From contig NC_087075.1 of assembly GCF_026151205.1 (NCBI RefSeq), positions 15,513,628 to 15,577,627 on the forward strand: DNA of 64,000 nucleotides, given 5' to 3'. Position numbers and translations under genes: made by a program. This document shows, piece after piece, positions 55,401 through 61,289 of the stretch; positions within the stretch are counted from its first letter, which is position 1, and every line of letters starts with the position of its first letter. This DNA comes from Bolinopsis microptera. Its lineage: Eukaryota > Ctenophora > Tentaculata > Lobata > Bolinopsidae. The notes under the pieces were generated by a model. The model was not told the DNA's origin. It saw only the letters and a list, made by a program, of their open reading frames with translations, and ran no database searches.

Positions 55401-56870
55401 GCAGTGGCGTAACGAAAAATCGTCGTTTGAATGTGGGACAAATTTGAAAAACTTAACTGAGGTACTAGCAAAACTGCGCGTTTTGCTCTAGAAACACACT
55501 TTTTTAGAGATTTTACCGGCGTATCACCTAATTTGTTCAATTTTAGGGAAGGGCGCCAAAAGGGGGGCAAACAGGCATCGTTACGCCACTGTTTGGGTGT
55601 ATAATGGTAGGTGGAATTCAGCAGGGACTTGTGACCACAGAGTTATGCTACTAAGTGCGCCATGTTACCATAGCTACCCCACTAGTTACCATAGTAACAC
55701 TACTAGTTACCATGAAACAGTGGAATCGAGCGTTATGTTATATGCTACTAACGTTTAACAACGAGACCATGTTTTAGTTGTAACTTTCCAACAGTTATAT
55801 TGTTTTAGCATTATTTTAACACTTACACCGTTTTTATTCAGGGTGTTTAGATCATTGCCTACCGGTTTGATACCCACTTTGAAATTTCTTAGTCTCATGT
55901 GTTGAGTTTAAAATATGAGAGCCAAAAATTCAACAACAAATGCCGATGTATGACGGATACGGAATACCGTTGTGAGGCTCATTCCGCGACTAATAGTTAC
56001 CTGGTAACCTGGTAACCTGGTAACCTGGTTACCTGGTTACCTGGTTACCTGGTTACCCGATGTATGACGGATACGAAATACCCTTGTGAGGCTCATTCCG
56101 CGACTAATAGTTACCTGGTAACCTGGTAACCTGGTAACCTGGTAACCTGGTTACCTGGTTACCTGGTTACCTGGTTACCTGGTTACCTGGTTATCTGGTT
56201 ACCCGATGTATGACGGATACGGAATACCCTTGTGAGGCTCATTCCGCGACTAAACGAACGTTCATGATACAATATATTATGCAATTGCAATATGGTAAAG
56301 AAATGTGTTTATTTCCCCGATGACCAAGTCCCTTATCAGCAGGCTCTATATTCAATCAATTTTAAAAGTGTGTAGGGGACTAGGGACTAGGGAATTGCTT
56401 GGCGTGAAAAATCAATCGTGTCCACTATTGTCCATGTCCATTTGGCGAAAAACTCCAGACTATTAATGATAAGATAACAAACTGACCCAAACTTTAATTA
56501 AGATTACTAAATATAAGATAACAAACTGACCCATACTTTAATTAAGATTACTAAATATAAGATAACAAACTGACCCAAACTTCCAGGTAACCAGGTAACC
56601 AGGTAACCAGGTAACCTGGTAACCAGGTAACCAGGTAACCAGGTAACCAGGTAACCAGGTAACCAGGTAACCAGGTAACCAGGTAACCAGGTAACCAGGT
56701 AACCAGGTAACCAGGTAACCAGGTAACCAGGTAACCAGGTAACCAGGTAACCAGGTAACTAAATATAAGATAAGAAACTGACCCATGGCGTTGAGGAGGA
56801 TGCAGAGGACTGTGATGATTCCGACGAGCACAGTGAACAAGCTCCTCTCCCAGGAAGAGTTATCGTCCAT
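33837..56870 (-). CDS. Class A (rhodopsin-like) GPCR, seven-exon model
   Basis: Exons (minus strand, 5' to 3'): 56870-56783, 51874-51753, 50820-50699, 49631-49527, 46961-46850, 40120-40022, then exon 7 ending at the stop 33837. Exons 1-6 are bounded by AG/GT and their phases match exactly (648 nt, 216 codons). Together they give TM1 to TM5; exon 7 gives TM6, TM7 and tail, for about 415 residues. Diagnostic residues: N in LLNAMG (TM1), D in VTDLIVG (TM2), the TM3 cysteine (VYCILQG), DRL in place of DRY, W in GTWIVPVIRP (TM4), the extracellular-loop-2 cysteine (MVCYNTD), P in ITYTPSF (TM6) and NSTFLPMVHF in place of NPxxY (TM7). It should be a plasma-membrane receptor; ligand unknown, amine-like/orphan group by general look. 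The exon 6-7 junction is not resolved and a small extra exon may be missing. Introns carry most of the minisatellites and a retrotransposon. Confidence 0.85.
34445..35465. repeat. About 100-bp repeats made from the exon 7 acceptor side
   Basis: Each of about nine units contains, on the minus strand, CTCCGGCAGGAAATCAAGTG (a possible acceptor and exon start), then AAAAAGAGGAGGGGTCCGCC, and a linker of GTTACTATGGTTAC-type words of variable length. The unit nearest exon 7 runs straight into its coding frame, so the array was seeded by the 5' side of this exon. A 152-bp MITE interrupts the array at 35117-35268. Confidence 0.85.
35109..35276. mobile_element. 152-bp hAT-type MITE nested in the array
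   Basis: 8-bp flanks CTGAGAGT (35109-35116) and CTGAGGGT (35269-35276) border 35117-35268. Ends are imperfect inverted repeats, CAAGGACAAAAGAAAATCGC against CAGGGTCAAAAGGAAACCGC. Interior has ATCGCGAT words. No coding capacity. Confidence 0.75.
35575..36115. repeat. Minisatellite, 22-23 bp unit (AAAAATCAGCAGCCTTAATG), about 24 copies
   Basis: Variants include CCGCCCTAATG and CGGCAGCCTTTATG, arranged in a higher-order pattern (the block 35580-35800 recurs at 35800-36060). A second piece of the same array is at 36640-36845. Confidence 0.92.
36116..37020. repeat. Segment duplicated around the 22-bp array
   Basis: A block starting GTTGACATGGTTACTAACGT (36503) and ending near 36640 recurs at about 36871-37015 with about 10-15 percent change, each copy next to AAAAATCAGCAGCC units. 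Each copy contains the small hairpin CGTTTTTCTGCAAAAACG. No gene. Confidence 0.7.
37404..37518. repeat. Hairpin-forming MITE-like sequence
   Basis: Outer 15-bp perfect arms AATGTTTCTGGGGCA (37410-37424) and complement (37504-37518), inner 16-bp arms at 37441-37456 and 37473-37488 with one mismatch. No clear target duplication. It sits just before the 55-bp array. Confidence 0.7.
37534..40062. repeat. Minisatellite, 55-bp unit, about 46 copies of the exon 6 end plus its splice donor
   Basis: On the minus strand each unit starts CTCACAACCCTCATCAGCTC and runs through TATTCTCGTTGT, (T/A)GCGCGG, then GTACGTTATTTATTAG. The first 38 bases are the last 13 codons of GPCR exon 6 and the rest is the start of intron 6, so every unit keeps the exon end and its GTACGT donor. 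Variation is almost only GCGC(T/A)AC. The genuine exon 6 is the unit at the high-coordinate end, where the array joins unique coding sequence at about 40062. Confidence 0.95.
40022..40120 (-). CDS. GPCR exon 6: TM5
   Basis: 99 nt, phase 0 at both ends, after CTCTCAG and before GTACGT. Encodes NADNSFFPMI then DMCIVVVVCQLTTLISSILV and VAR, a TM5 helix without the usual proline. Its last 38 bases are the first copy of the 55-bp array. Confidence 0.85.
40283..40905. repeat. Minisatellite, 30-bp unit (CCCCAGGTAATGAACAATAT), left part
   Basis: About 20 units of CCCCAGGTAATGAACAATAT plus ACTGGGGGGT. Two of the blocks (40320-40560 and 40560-40800) are almost identical, a higher-order duplication of eight units. 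The array is cut at 40905 by the retrotransposon and resumes at 46048. Both strands show long open frames because the unit is a multiple of 3 with few stops; these are not genes. Confidence 0.95.
40906..40995 (+). repeat. 5' long terminal repeat (90 bp)
   Basis: Very short for an LTR. Identical over its length to the 3' copy, implying recent insertion. Confidence 0.85.
40997..45403 (+). CDS. Gag-Pol polyprotein of the retrotransposon, 1468 aa
   Basis: Single open frame. Gag at about 1-200, then two CCHC zinc knuckles at about 218-231 and 235-248, aspartic protease DTGA at about 406, RT at about 540-720 (LPFGINSAGAQFQ; catalytic block CRVDDIL near 694), RNase H (VDCDASSVGLGGV, about 838), integrase zinc region (HMGSS ... 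CKSCQ, about 1094-1130) and DDE core (LDFAG about 1151, MDNGPQ about 1207, NGQAENQ about 1244). The first ATG (40997) overlaps the primer-binding site; the next Met is codon 9. An in-frame repeat VYGDQEH lies near 267-282. The aromatic residue usual before xDD in RT is Arg here. No chromodomain was seen. The frame is uninterrupted and repeats identical, so the copy may be active. Confidence 0.92.
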   Translation: MATRIIEPMQLDNVEDWLERLDQAISCCIVQEKLTEEEAKNSYSVSLLLSNIGQMGYKVLKSYCAPDKPAKKTYNDLVKLLTENLAPALDAVSEGYRFNLMKQESGEGLSLYMSRVKEKANVCNFGTFYDRMVKDRFLYGLRDSNIRSYLLTKANLDTSAKVLTAAIAKENAMTANSAMSGYGSAPSAHFVHKKHHYGGQSEQGQMKGYRPGDKGLVCSKCTLKGHKAPDCKVKCRNCHQTGHIRANCLKGKRPKQNNVGEADDDDVYGDQEHVYGDQEHEYMMKVDVLSEDSPVICNPDLSPEPCIYLPVDPVNYPLKGNSAPDFQHSHDENDSSNSMGSSSLSEAESAVSYDCTVECMSTVSSRVCSENQISVCESRDMVCHFRSRKPMILLLLNGKPVEFELDTGAALTCISKPKFSQLNLNDCKLIDSVKTLCVANGQTVNVCMIAKTSVKFNGTSHGEMNLHVVDSCFPTLLGRDWIERLFGPEWFGRLVNAATVSTSECHEKFAEEMKKSPIFMPGVGVVKGYEARLNLKEGARPKFCKARVTAFSIRGKTEDTLKQMIAEGLLVPVDNSEWASPIVPVAKPDKTISVCGDYKSTLNPALDTKTYPLPTVDECFAGMVGGKLFSKIDIKSAYNSLLLRKCDQALTTLNTQLGLLMWTRLPFGINSAGAQFQATIDEVLTGIRQTCCRVDDILITGFNDEEHMSNVRQVIKRLEDAGFRCRLDKSEFMQPSVIYLGHVVSAQGIKPVSSKVETLVKAPFPETREQLVSFLGAVQYYARYLPNMSTVIEPLNQLRSAQTKWVFGKEQKEAFNKLKEMLTSERVLAFYDPSVPLKVDCDASSVGLGGVISHKYSDGTEKPIEFVSRTLTDAERRYSQLDREALAIIWSLKKFHKYVYAVHFQLVTDNKPLQYILHQNKGIPEMVISRLQRWALILANYDYTISYRPTGKHANADVCSRFPLKIKDTPASTHPDSLVCDGVNECETCKDEIYTVFVGEDKPLLNSALISKMSRTDPLLAKVIMFTLEGWTKRPKVVKNKTISGDSFEAAFKPYYEKQTELSVDKGCLMWGGRVIIPTKMRPDVLELLHSTHMGSSAMKNMARRYMWWPLMDAEIEKVSKTCKSCQSVQPLPKKALPHPWDVPDQPWQRLHLDFAGPFQGSMWLIVVCAYSKWLEVKDMKQNTTAANLIKKLRELFACFGLPKVCVMDNGPQLSRSTEFVTFLSKNGIKCVPIPSYHPSSNGQAENQVLQFKRAIKKMTADHPGDITTKLSQWLFQYRNTPHSTTGIEPAVLMFGRRPRTALSLLNPCTNDSKYEEKVAEQREKLRSQPLRSFDVGDKVYYRDVRHNKWNEGVVQSLEGSKIVIIEAEGQGSLVRKHLDHVVKRVESESKPVQPPIVALNNGKPDSLEMALHNGKPDSVDHSLGQTSTEVVEQEQTKPDGIAVEHEPRPRRHVTAPDRLSYDKLGGK
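45404..45957 (+). other. Retrotransposon 3' untranslated region and purine tract
   Basis: AT-rich, with TTGTAAGAGACAGGACT repeated at about 45459 and 45528. Ends in AGGGGGA before the 3' repeat. No ORF. Confidence 0.8.
45958..46047 (+). repeat. 3' long terminal repeat (90 bp)
   Basis: Identical to the 5' copy; followed by target duplication AACAA and the continuation of the interrupted minisatellite. Confidence 0.85.
46048..46825. repeat. Minisatellite, 30-bp unit, right part
   Basis: Continuation of the array at 40283, about 26 units. It ends about 25 bases from the donor of GPCR exon 5. Confidence 0.95.
46850..46961 (-). CDS. GPCR exon 5: extracellular loop 2
   Basis: 112 nt after TACTTTCAG, before GTATTAAT; phase 2 to phase 0. 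Encodes VFGHSLWTNDGLPQKYG, then YSNDKYLMVCYNTDYINFAK. The cysteine in MVCYN is the expected partner of the TM3 cysteine. Confidence 0.85.
46985..47100. repeat. Short repeat ATTAATTAATAAC, about 8 copies
   Basis: AT-rich 13-bp repeat immediately upstream (on the gene strand) of exon 5. Confidence 0.85.
47449..48300. repeat. G-run minisatellite: TAACTAACTTGTAATTA plus 8-24 G, about 30 copies
   Basis: The constant 17-bp part is nearly invariant while the G-run varies widely from unit to unit. The C-runs at 47235-47250 and 47265-47330 are separate. G-runs of this length are prone to slippage and G-quadruplex formation, and to assembly error. Confidence 0.95.
48770..49090. repeat. CCAGGTAA / CTATGGTAACTGGTAA array
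   Basis: 8-bp units AACCAGGT grouped by inserted AACTATGGTAACTGGT, giving a two-level repeat. In intron 4 of the GPCR gene. Confidence 0.93.
49527..49631 (-). CDS. GPCR exon 4: intracellular loop 2 and TM4
   Basis: 105 nt after GTTGTTCCAG, before GTAAGTAA; phase 2 at both ends. Encodes PLKYKELMSARAVFWINIGT and WIVPVIRPIIRYIM, with the conserved TM4 tryptophan. Confidence 0.88.
49755..50763. repeat. Eight copies of the exon 3 end plus splice donor, separated by GGTTACCT arrays
   Basis: A 70-bp core with CACTGATAAAGAGCGAGCAG and GCCTATCCAGACTGATGTAA occurs at about 49755, 49916, 50097, 50207, 50334, 50429, 50567 and 50693. On the minus strand it is the last 23 codons of exon 3 (...TYISLDRLLALY) plus CA and GTGAGTT. 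Only the copy at 50693-50763 continues into the rest of exon 3. Copies differ by a few bases (GATAAAG/GATGAAG, CCATACTG). Confidence 0.93.
50699..50820 (-). CDS. GPCR exon 3: TM3 and DRL motif
   Basis: 122 nt after ACACCTCCCAG, before GTGAGTT; phase 0 to 2. Encodes GLEAKNDVYCILQGIMFEIS, then YTTTLFILTYISLDRLLALY. The acceptor region (CCCTGGGAGGTGTGTAT on +) is itself duplicated at about 50998. Confidence 0.9.
50841..51000. repeat. G-run and GGTTACCT array in intron 2
   Basis: About 24 G at 50840-50864, then about 15 units of CTGGTTAC, ending in a second copy of the exon 3 acceptor region. Confidence 0.9.
51753..51874 (-). CDS. GPCR exon 2: end of TM1, loop 1, TM2
   Basis: 122 nt after GTATATTTTCAG, before GTTAATAA; phase 1 to 0. 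Encodes IYVFMRLPRTPSNLVYLHLC and VTDLIVGLFVTPYSIVILMQ. The aspartate of VTDL is the conserved TM2 residue. Confidence 0.9.
51890..52075. repeat. 21-bp minisatellite in intron 1, about 9 copies
   Basis: GTTACTATGGTAACTAGTAGT. Lies between the exon 2 acceptor and a degenerate second copy of it (ACATAGATCC, 52081-52090). Confidence 0.95.
52215..52290. repeat. Short GGTTACCT/GGTTACCC array
   Basis: About nine 8-bp units, flanked by a direct repeat CAGACAAGAACTGT at 52202 and 52290. Confidence 0.9.
52490..52672. repeat. 21-bp minisatellite, second intron 1 array
   Basis: Same unit as at 51890, about 9 copies, flanked by ACCTATACCAGGT-like direct repeats (CCTATACCAGGT at about 52482 and 52671). 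Confidence 0.95.
52770..53110. repeat. GGTTACCC/T array and three 66-bp units
   Basis: 52770-52930 is a run of 8-bp units; then ATATAATAGTTATATGTTCA with CTGTCTACAT(A/T)TTATGTCAG repeats three times, each followed by GGTTACC units. Confidence 0.92.
53262..53712. repeat. 32-bp minisatellite with perfect X-box-like palindromes, about 14 copies
   Basis: Each unit holds GTTACCATGGTAAC, a 14-bp perfect palindrome that fits the RFX X-box consensus (GTNRCC, 0-3 bases, RGYAAC), followed by ACTACATTCCAAGTACTA. The first 20 bases are the same as the 21-bp family, so the two share ancestry. Confidence 0.95.
53965..54490. repeat. Dispersed short pieces of the GTTACTATGGTAAC families
   Basis: 53968-54020: 2.5 units of the 21-bp family. 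54146-54200: two units of GACGTTACTATGGTAACAAC. 54445-54485: two more 21-bp units. Other sequence between them is unique. Confidence 0.85.
54672..54975. repeat. GGTTACCT array, about 27 units after a 66-bp direct repeat
   Basis: AGAGGAAGAGGAT...GGGAGGTTACC occurs at 54668 and 54758. The array ends in GGTTGTAAGGGTGAGTGA, which recurs at 55029. Confidence 0.92.
55000..55985. other. Unique intron 1 sequence
   Basis: No exon or gene recognised. Contains GTTTGGGTGCAGTG direct repeats near 55357 and 55392 and a lone GTTACCATGGTTAC at 55369. Confidence 0.5.
55985..56260. repeat. Three-part repeat: ATGTATGACGGATACGGAAT blocks joined by GGTAACCT/GGTTACCT arrays
   Basis: A 60-bp unique-looking block (GATGTATGACGGATACG ... 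CATTCCGCGACTAA) occurs at about 55943, 56058 and 56206, separated by arrays that switch from GGTAACCT to GGTTACCT. Confidence 0.9.
56583..56758. repeat. AGGTAACC array, about 22 units
   Basis: Almost perfect 8-bp repeat just downstream of exon 1 on the gene strand; flanked by ATATAAGATAACAAACTGAC repeats (56513, 56553 and a variant at 56762), the last of which contains the exon 1 donor. Confidence 0.93.
56783..56870 (-). CDS. GPCR exon 1: N-terminus and TM1
   Basis: Start ATG at 56870, MDDNSSWERSLFTVLVGIIT then VLCILLNAMG, donor GTCAGT at 56782. The NSS sequon fits an extracellular N-terminus. The reading frame is open upstream (through the 45-bp array), but this is the first Met with receptor-like context. 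Confidence 0.82.
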
Positions 56871-56919
56871 AGTGACTGGGTTACTATGGTTACCTACTGG
56901 GTTATCGATCATAATACCT

Positions 56920-57510
56920 ATAAACAAGATGGCGGTTATAATTCTGTTATTACTTGTGGTACCTATAAACAAGATGGCGGTTATAATTCTGTTATTACTT
57001 GTGGTGCCTATAAACAAGATGGCGGTTATAATTCTGTTATTACTTGTGGTGCCTATAAACAAGATGGCGGTTATAATTCTGTTATTACTTGTGGTACCTA
57101 TAAACAAGATGGCGGTTATAATTCTGTTATTACTTGTGGTACCTATAAACAAGATGGCGGTTATAATTCTGTTATTACTTGTGGTACCTATAAACAAGAT
57201 GGCGGTTATAATTCTGTTATTACTTGTGGTACCTATAAACAAGATGGCGGTTATGTTATAATTCTGTTATTACTTGTGGTGCCTATAAACAAGATGGCGG
57301 TTATAATTTTGTTATTACTTGTGGTACCTATAAACAAGATGGCGGTTATAATTCTGTTATTACTTGTGGTGCCTATAAACAAGATGGCGGTTATAATTCT
57401 GTTATTACTTGTGGTACCTATAAACAAGATGGCAGTTATAATTCTGTTATTACTTGTGGTACCTATAAACAAGATGGCGGTTATAATTCTGTTATTACTT
57501 GTGGTGCCTT
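56920..57510. repeat. 45-bp minisatellite with YY1-like sites, 13 copies, upstream of GPCR exon 1
   Basis: Each unit holds AACAAGATGGCGGTTATAAT and TTGTGGT(A/G)CCTAT. CAAGATGGCGG is a strong match to the YY1 site (CAAGATGGCGGC), occurring 13 times, one mutated (ATGGCAG at about 57428). The last unit merges into the sequence just before the exon 1 start codon, so the array was seeded by the 5' region of the gene. Both strands show long ORFs that are by-products. Confidence 0.93.
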
Positions 57511-57684
57511 CAAATATAAATGTTTATAAACTACGTTTATGAGCTTTTATATATCTTGATAATAATAATTAAATTATACAAGCTTAATCAGAACTGAAAA
57601 CTGGACAATGTATCGTACCAAAGTACCCTCAAAGATTACAAAAGCTTTCAGATCTGATTACTATCCGGAGAGTTTCCCAAGATG

Positions 57685-57860
57685 GTGAGTAAATATAACT
57701 TTGCAGAGTAAATATAACTTTGCAGAGTAAATATAACTTTGCAGAGTAAATATAACTTTGCAGAGTTAATATAACTTTGCAGAGTTAATATAACTTTGCA
57801 GAGTAAATACAACTTTGCAGAGTTAATATAACTTTGCAGAGTAAATACAACTTTGCAGTG
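57685..57860. repeat. 19-bp repeat GTAAATATAACTTTGCAGA, about 9 copies
   Basis: Simple tandem array with A/T and T/C changes in the second half. Confidence 0.93.
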
Positions 57861-58144
57861 GGAGCATAACGAATACATATGTCTTATAATAACTATGAAA
57901 TAGCTTTATAGAGTTTAAACTCCAAAGTTAATGCTACTAAAATAACTGACAACTAGCTGGGAATATTGAACCACCGCGGTTAGTAACTATTAGTAACGAT
58001 TAGTAACTATGACCTCTCTAACTTTACAATTACCAATATAAACATTATTAGATTATTCTGCCATACTGCATACACTATTCGCTATACAGTTAGACGTCAT
58101 GTTGAGAGTGACAGCACAAGTACAAAGTTAGGTGAGACTGGTAT

Positions 58145-58790
58145 ACGGATCTATTACTGATCTATTGCTGATCTATTGCTGATCTATTGCTGATCTATTA
58201 CTGATCTATTACTGATCTATTACTGATCTATTACTGATATATTACTGATCTATTACTGATCTATTACTGATCTATTACTGATCTATTGCTGATCTATTAC
58301 TGATCTATTACTGATCTATTACTGATCTATTGCTGATCTATTACTGATCTATTAATGATATATTACTGATCTATTGCTGATCTATTACTGATCTATTACT
58401 GATCTATTACTGATCTTTTGCTGATCTATTACTGATCTATTACTGATCTATTGCTGATCTATTACTGATCTATTAATGATATATTACTGATCTATTACTG
58501 ATCTATTGCTGATCTATTGCTGATCTATTACGGATCTATTACTGATCTATTATTGATCTATTAATGATCTATTACTGATCAGTAATAGATCAGTAATAGA
58601 TCAGTAATAGATCAGTAATAGATCAGTAATAGATCAGTAATAAACCAGTAATAGATCAGTAATAGATCAGCAATAGATCAGTAATAGATCAGTAATAGAT
58701 CAGTAATAGATCAGTAATAGATCAGCAATAGATCAGTAATAGATCAGTAATAGATCAGTAATAGATCAGTAATAGATCAGTAATAGTTTG
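58145..58790. repeat. Inverted 11-bp minisatellite (CTGATCTATTA then its complement)
   Basis: About 38 units of CTGATCTATTA up to about 58578, then about 19 units of the reverse complement. The junction ATTACTGATCAGTAAT is a perfect palindrome. The result is a potential hairpin with arms of about 210 bp. Confidence 0.95.
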
Positions 58791-59229
58791 GAGTTCTGGA
58801 CATAATCTATAAGTTAGTGTTCCCTGTTATATATTGGTGTCGAATATCATGCCCAGTAATGCTCACACATTATAGACATTGAAAAACTTTAATACCTGAT
58901 AAAGGCACAAATTATATAACACAACTGTGTTAAATTTCATTGATTAATAGATTAATGACGATGGATGTAAAAAAGTAAAAACAGGAAACAAATTCTTTAA
59001 AAATACCGTAAAGAGGTAAAGGTAACAGGTAAAAGGTAATAAAACAGTCAAAAAGAATTACCGCACATACCATCCTTTAACGCTAAAACGACAGCAGAGA
59101 ATTTAAAACATTTCCTCTACTGCAGATAGGGACAGATCAAAGGAAAAACTGCAAATTGTTAAAAGAAGATGCGCCTTGTTGCCATGGTTACAGTTACTTG
59201 TTCCGTTCAACTAGGAAACACTAATAATA

Positions 59230-59705
59230 ATTATCGGGCTCTTCATCACCGGGATTAAATAACTCAATAAATTAAATAACTCAATCACCGGGATTAAATA
59301 ACTCAATAAATTAAATAACTCAATAAATGGACTCATGATAAATAAACAGAACGGTAGAGTCGTGGTCCCCTTATATATACACGGGGGGTTAATCTGTCGC
59401 AAGAGTCGGGGCTGTTGATGTCGCGTGTTGGCGTTGCTACGCAACATAAAACATTGCTGCAGCACTCTTGTTAGGCACTTCGTAGGGGTTCCGTGATTTA
59501 TGGAGGGTTTTAGGGGCTTCCCTCAACAATTGAGGGTAGATTATCTTTTAGTGCTCATGTAGAGCTGAATGGTAGGTGATTCTGGAAGTGCATTGTTGGG
59601 GTGGTGTTGCTAGGGTGTTACTAGGGAGTAGGGAGTGGTGTTGCTAGGGTGTTACTAGGGAGTAGGGAGTGGTGTTGCTAGGGTGTTACTAGGGAGTGGT
59701 GTTGA
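59230..59705. repeat. Small tandem repeats
   Basis: ATTAAATAACTCAATAAATT-type repeats at 59250-59325, and GTGGTGTTGCTAGGGTGTTA about three times at 59601-59705. Otherwise unique, no gene. Confidence 0.8.
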
Positions 59706-59954
59706 GCTGTGTTTCACAGTTCCGGGATAATTTGAGATACCAAAACTATCCAGTTTTAAGTAGGTGCATTAGGTAAAGTTAACACGGAAGTTAACATGAA
59801 ACTGATATCTTCAGTTGTCCTGGAATGAAACCCTGTAGAGGAGATAGATGAGACATACTTTATCCGGATTTTAGGCCGCACCTATCACCTCGACACGTAC
59901 AACACAAATAACAATCCCGCTTCCGCCATTGACCAATCAAATCCCAGAATCAAT

Positions 59955-60200
59955 GTCACGTGTCATGGCAAAACATGTCACGTGTCATGACAAAACATGC
60001 CACGTGTCATGACAAAACATGCCACGTGTCATGACAAAACATGCCACGTGTCATGACAAAACATGCCACGTGTCATGACAAAACATGCCACGTGTCATGG
60101 CAAAACATGCCACGTGTCATGGCAAAACATGCCACGTGTCATGACAAAACATGCCACGTGTCAAAACAAAACATGTCACGTGTCATGACAAAACATGCCT
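59955..60200. repeat. 22-bp minisatellite with CACGTG, about 11 copies
   Basis: Unit CATGCCACGTGTCATGACAA plus AA. CACGTG is an E-box (bHLH site). Variation TCATGAC/TCATGGC. Confidence 0.95.
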
Positions 60201-60639
60201 CACAGTCACAGCTCACCACCAGAATCCACAGCTATTGTCACTAACTAGTAACTACTAGCTAGGTGTTGAGTGTTCACGCTATAACTGTTAATAAACTATT
60301 ACTTTTGTAATAAGAGGAACGTATTTGAACCTGTCTCCGTTATAGTTCGTCATTATCAAAGTATGATGACGAAACTGCATATATATATATAATATGTATG
60401 TATATATAATATTCATATATATTTGGTCGCTTTGTAATGGTATCTCAGTATTTTTAATAGCCGCTGAAAGCTTTCAAATTATGTCAAAAACGTTTTCCGT
60501 TGTCTCATCGACAACTATTTGACAACTATAAAAGATATTTTTAGTGATGTAAAGGAAAAGTTGATAGACTTAAATATTTCCGTTTGAAGACTGAGCTTAC
60601 TCAGGTTTATAGACCAGGATTACTTGATGTCGCGGTTGT

Positions 60640-61135
60640 CATGGCAACAAGAGGCTTGTTACTGTAACCATGGCAACATGAGGCTTGTTACTGTAACCAT
60701 GGCAACATGAGGCTCGTTACTGTAACCATGGCAACATGAGGCTCGTTACTGTAACCATGGCAACATGAGGCTTGTTACTGTAACCATGGCAACATGAGGC
60801 TTCTTACTGTAACCATGGCAACATGAGGCTTTTTACTGTAACCATGGCAACATGAGGCTCGTTACTGTAACCATGGCAACATGAGGCTCGTTACTGTAAC
60901 CATGGCAACATTAGGCTCGTTACTGTAACCATGGCAACATAGGGGCTCGTAACTGTAACCATGGCAACAAGAGGCTCGTTACTGCAACCATGGCAACATA
61001 GGGGCTCGTAACTGTAACCATGGCAACAAGAGGCTCGTTACTGTAACCATGGCAACATGAGGCTTGTTACTGTAACCATGGCAACATGAGGCTCGTTACT
61101 GTAACCATGGCAACATGAGGCTCGTTACTGTAAAC
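60640..61135. repeat. 29-bp minisatellite with GTAACCATGGCAAC, about 17 copies
   Basis: Unit GTTACTGTAACCATGGCAAC plus ATGAGGCTC. GTAACCATGGCAAC fits the RFX X-box consensus. Isolated reverse-orientation copies of the core, TGTTGCCATGGTTACAGT, are present at about 59177 and 62463. Confidence 0.95.
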
Positions 61136-61289
61136 CTGGTAAGTAAATAAACTTCAGGAAATTAAGTCGTTTAGAAAACCGTGAATTTGTCCTGGCGGCG
61201 GTTAGACGATAGTTGCGGTTGGACAAGGCAGTGCAACCCTCAGCAATATACCTACTCACAGTGACCTACTCAATCCCCCAACTGAATTT

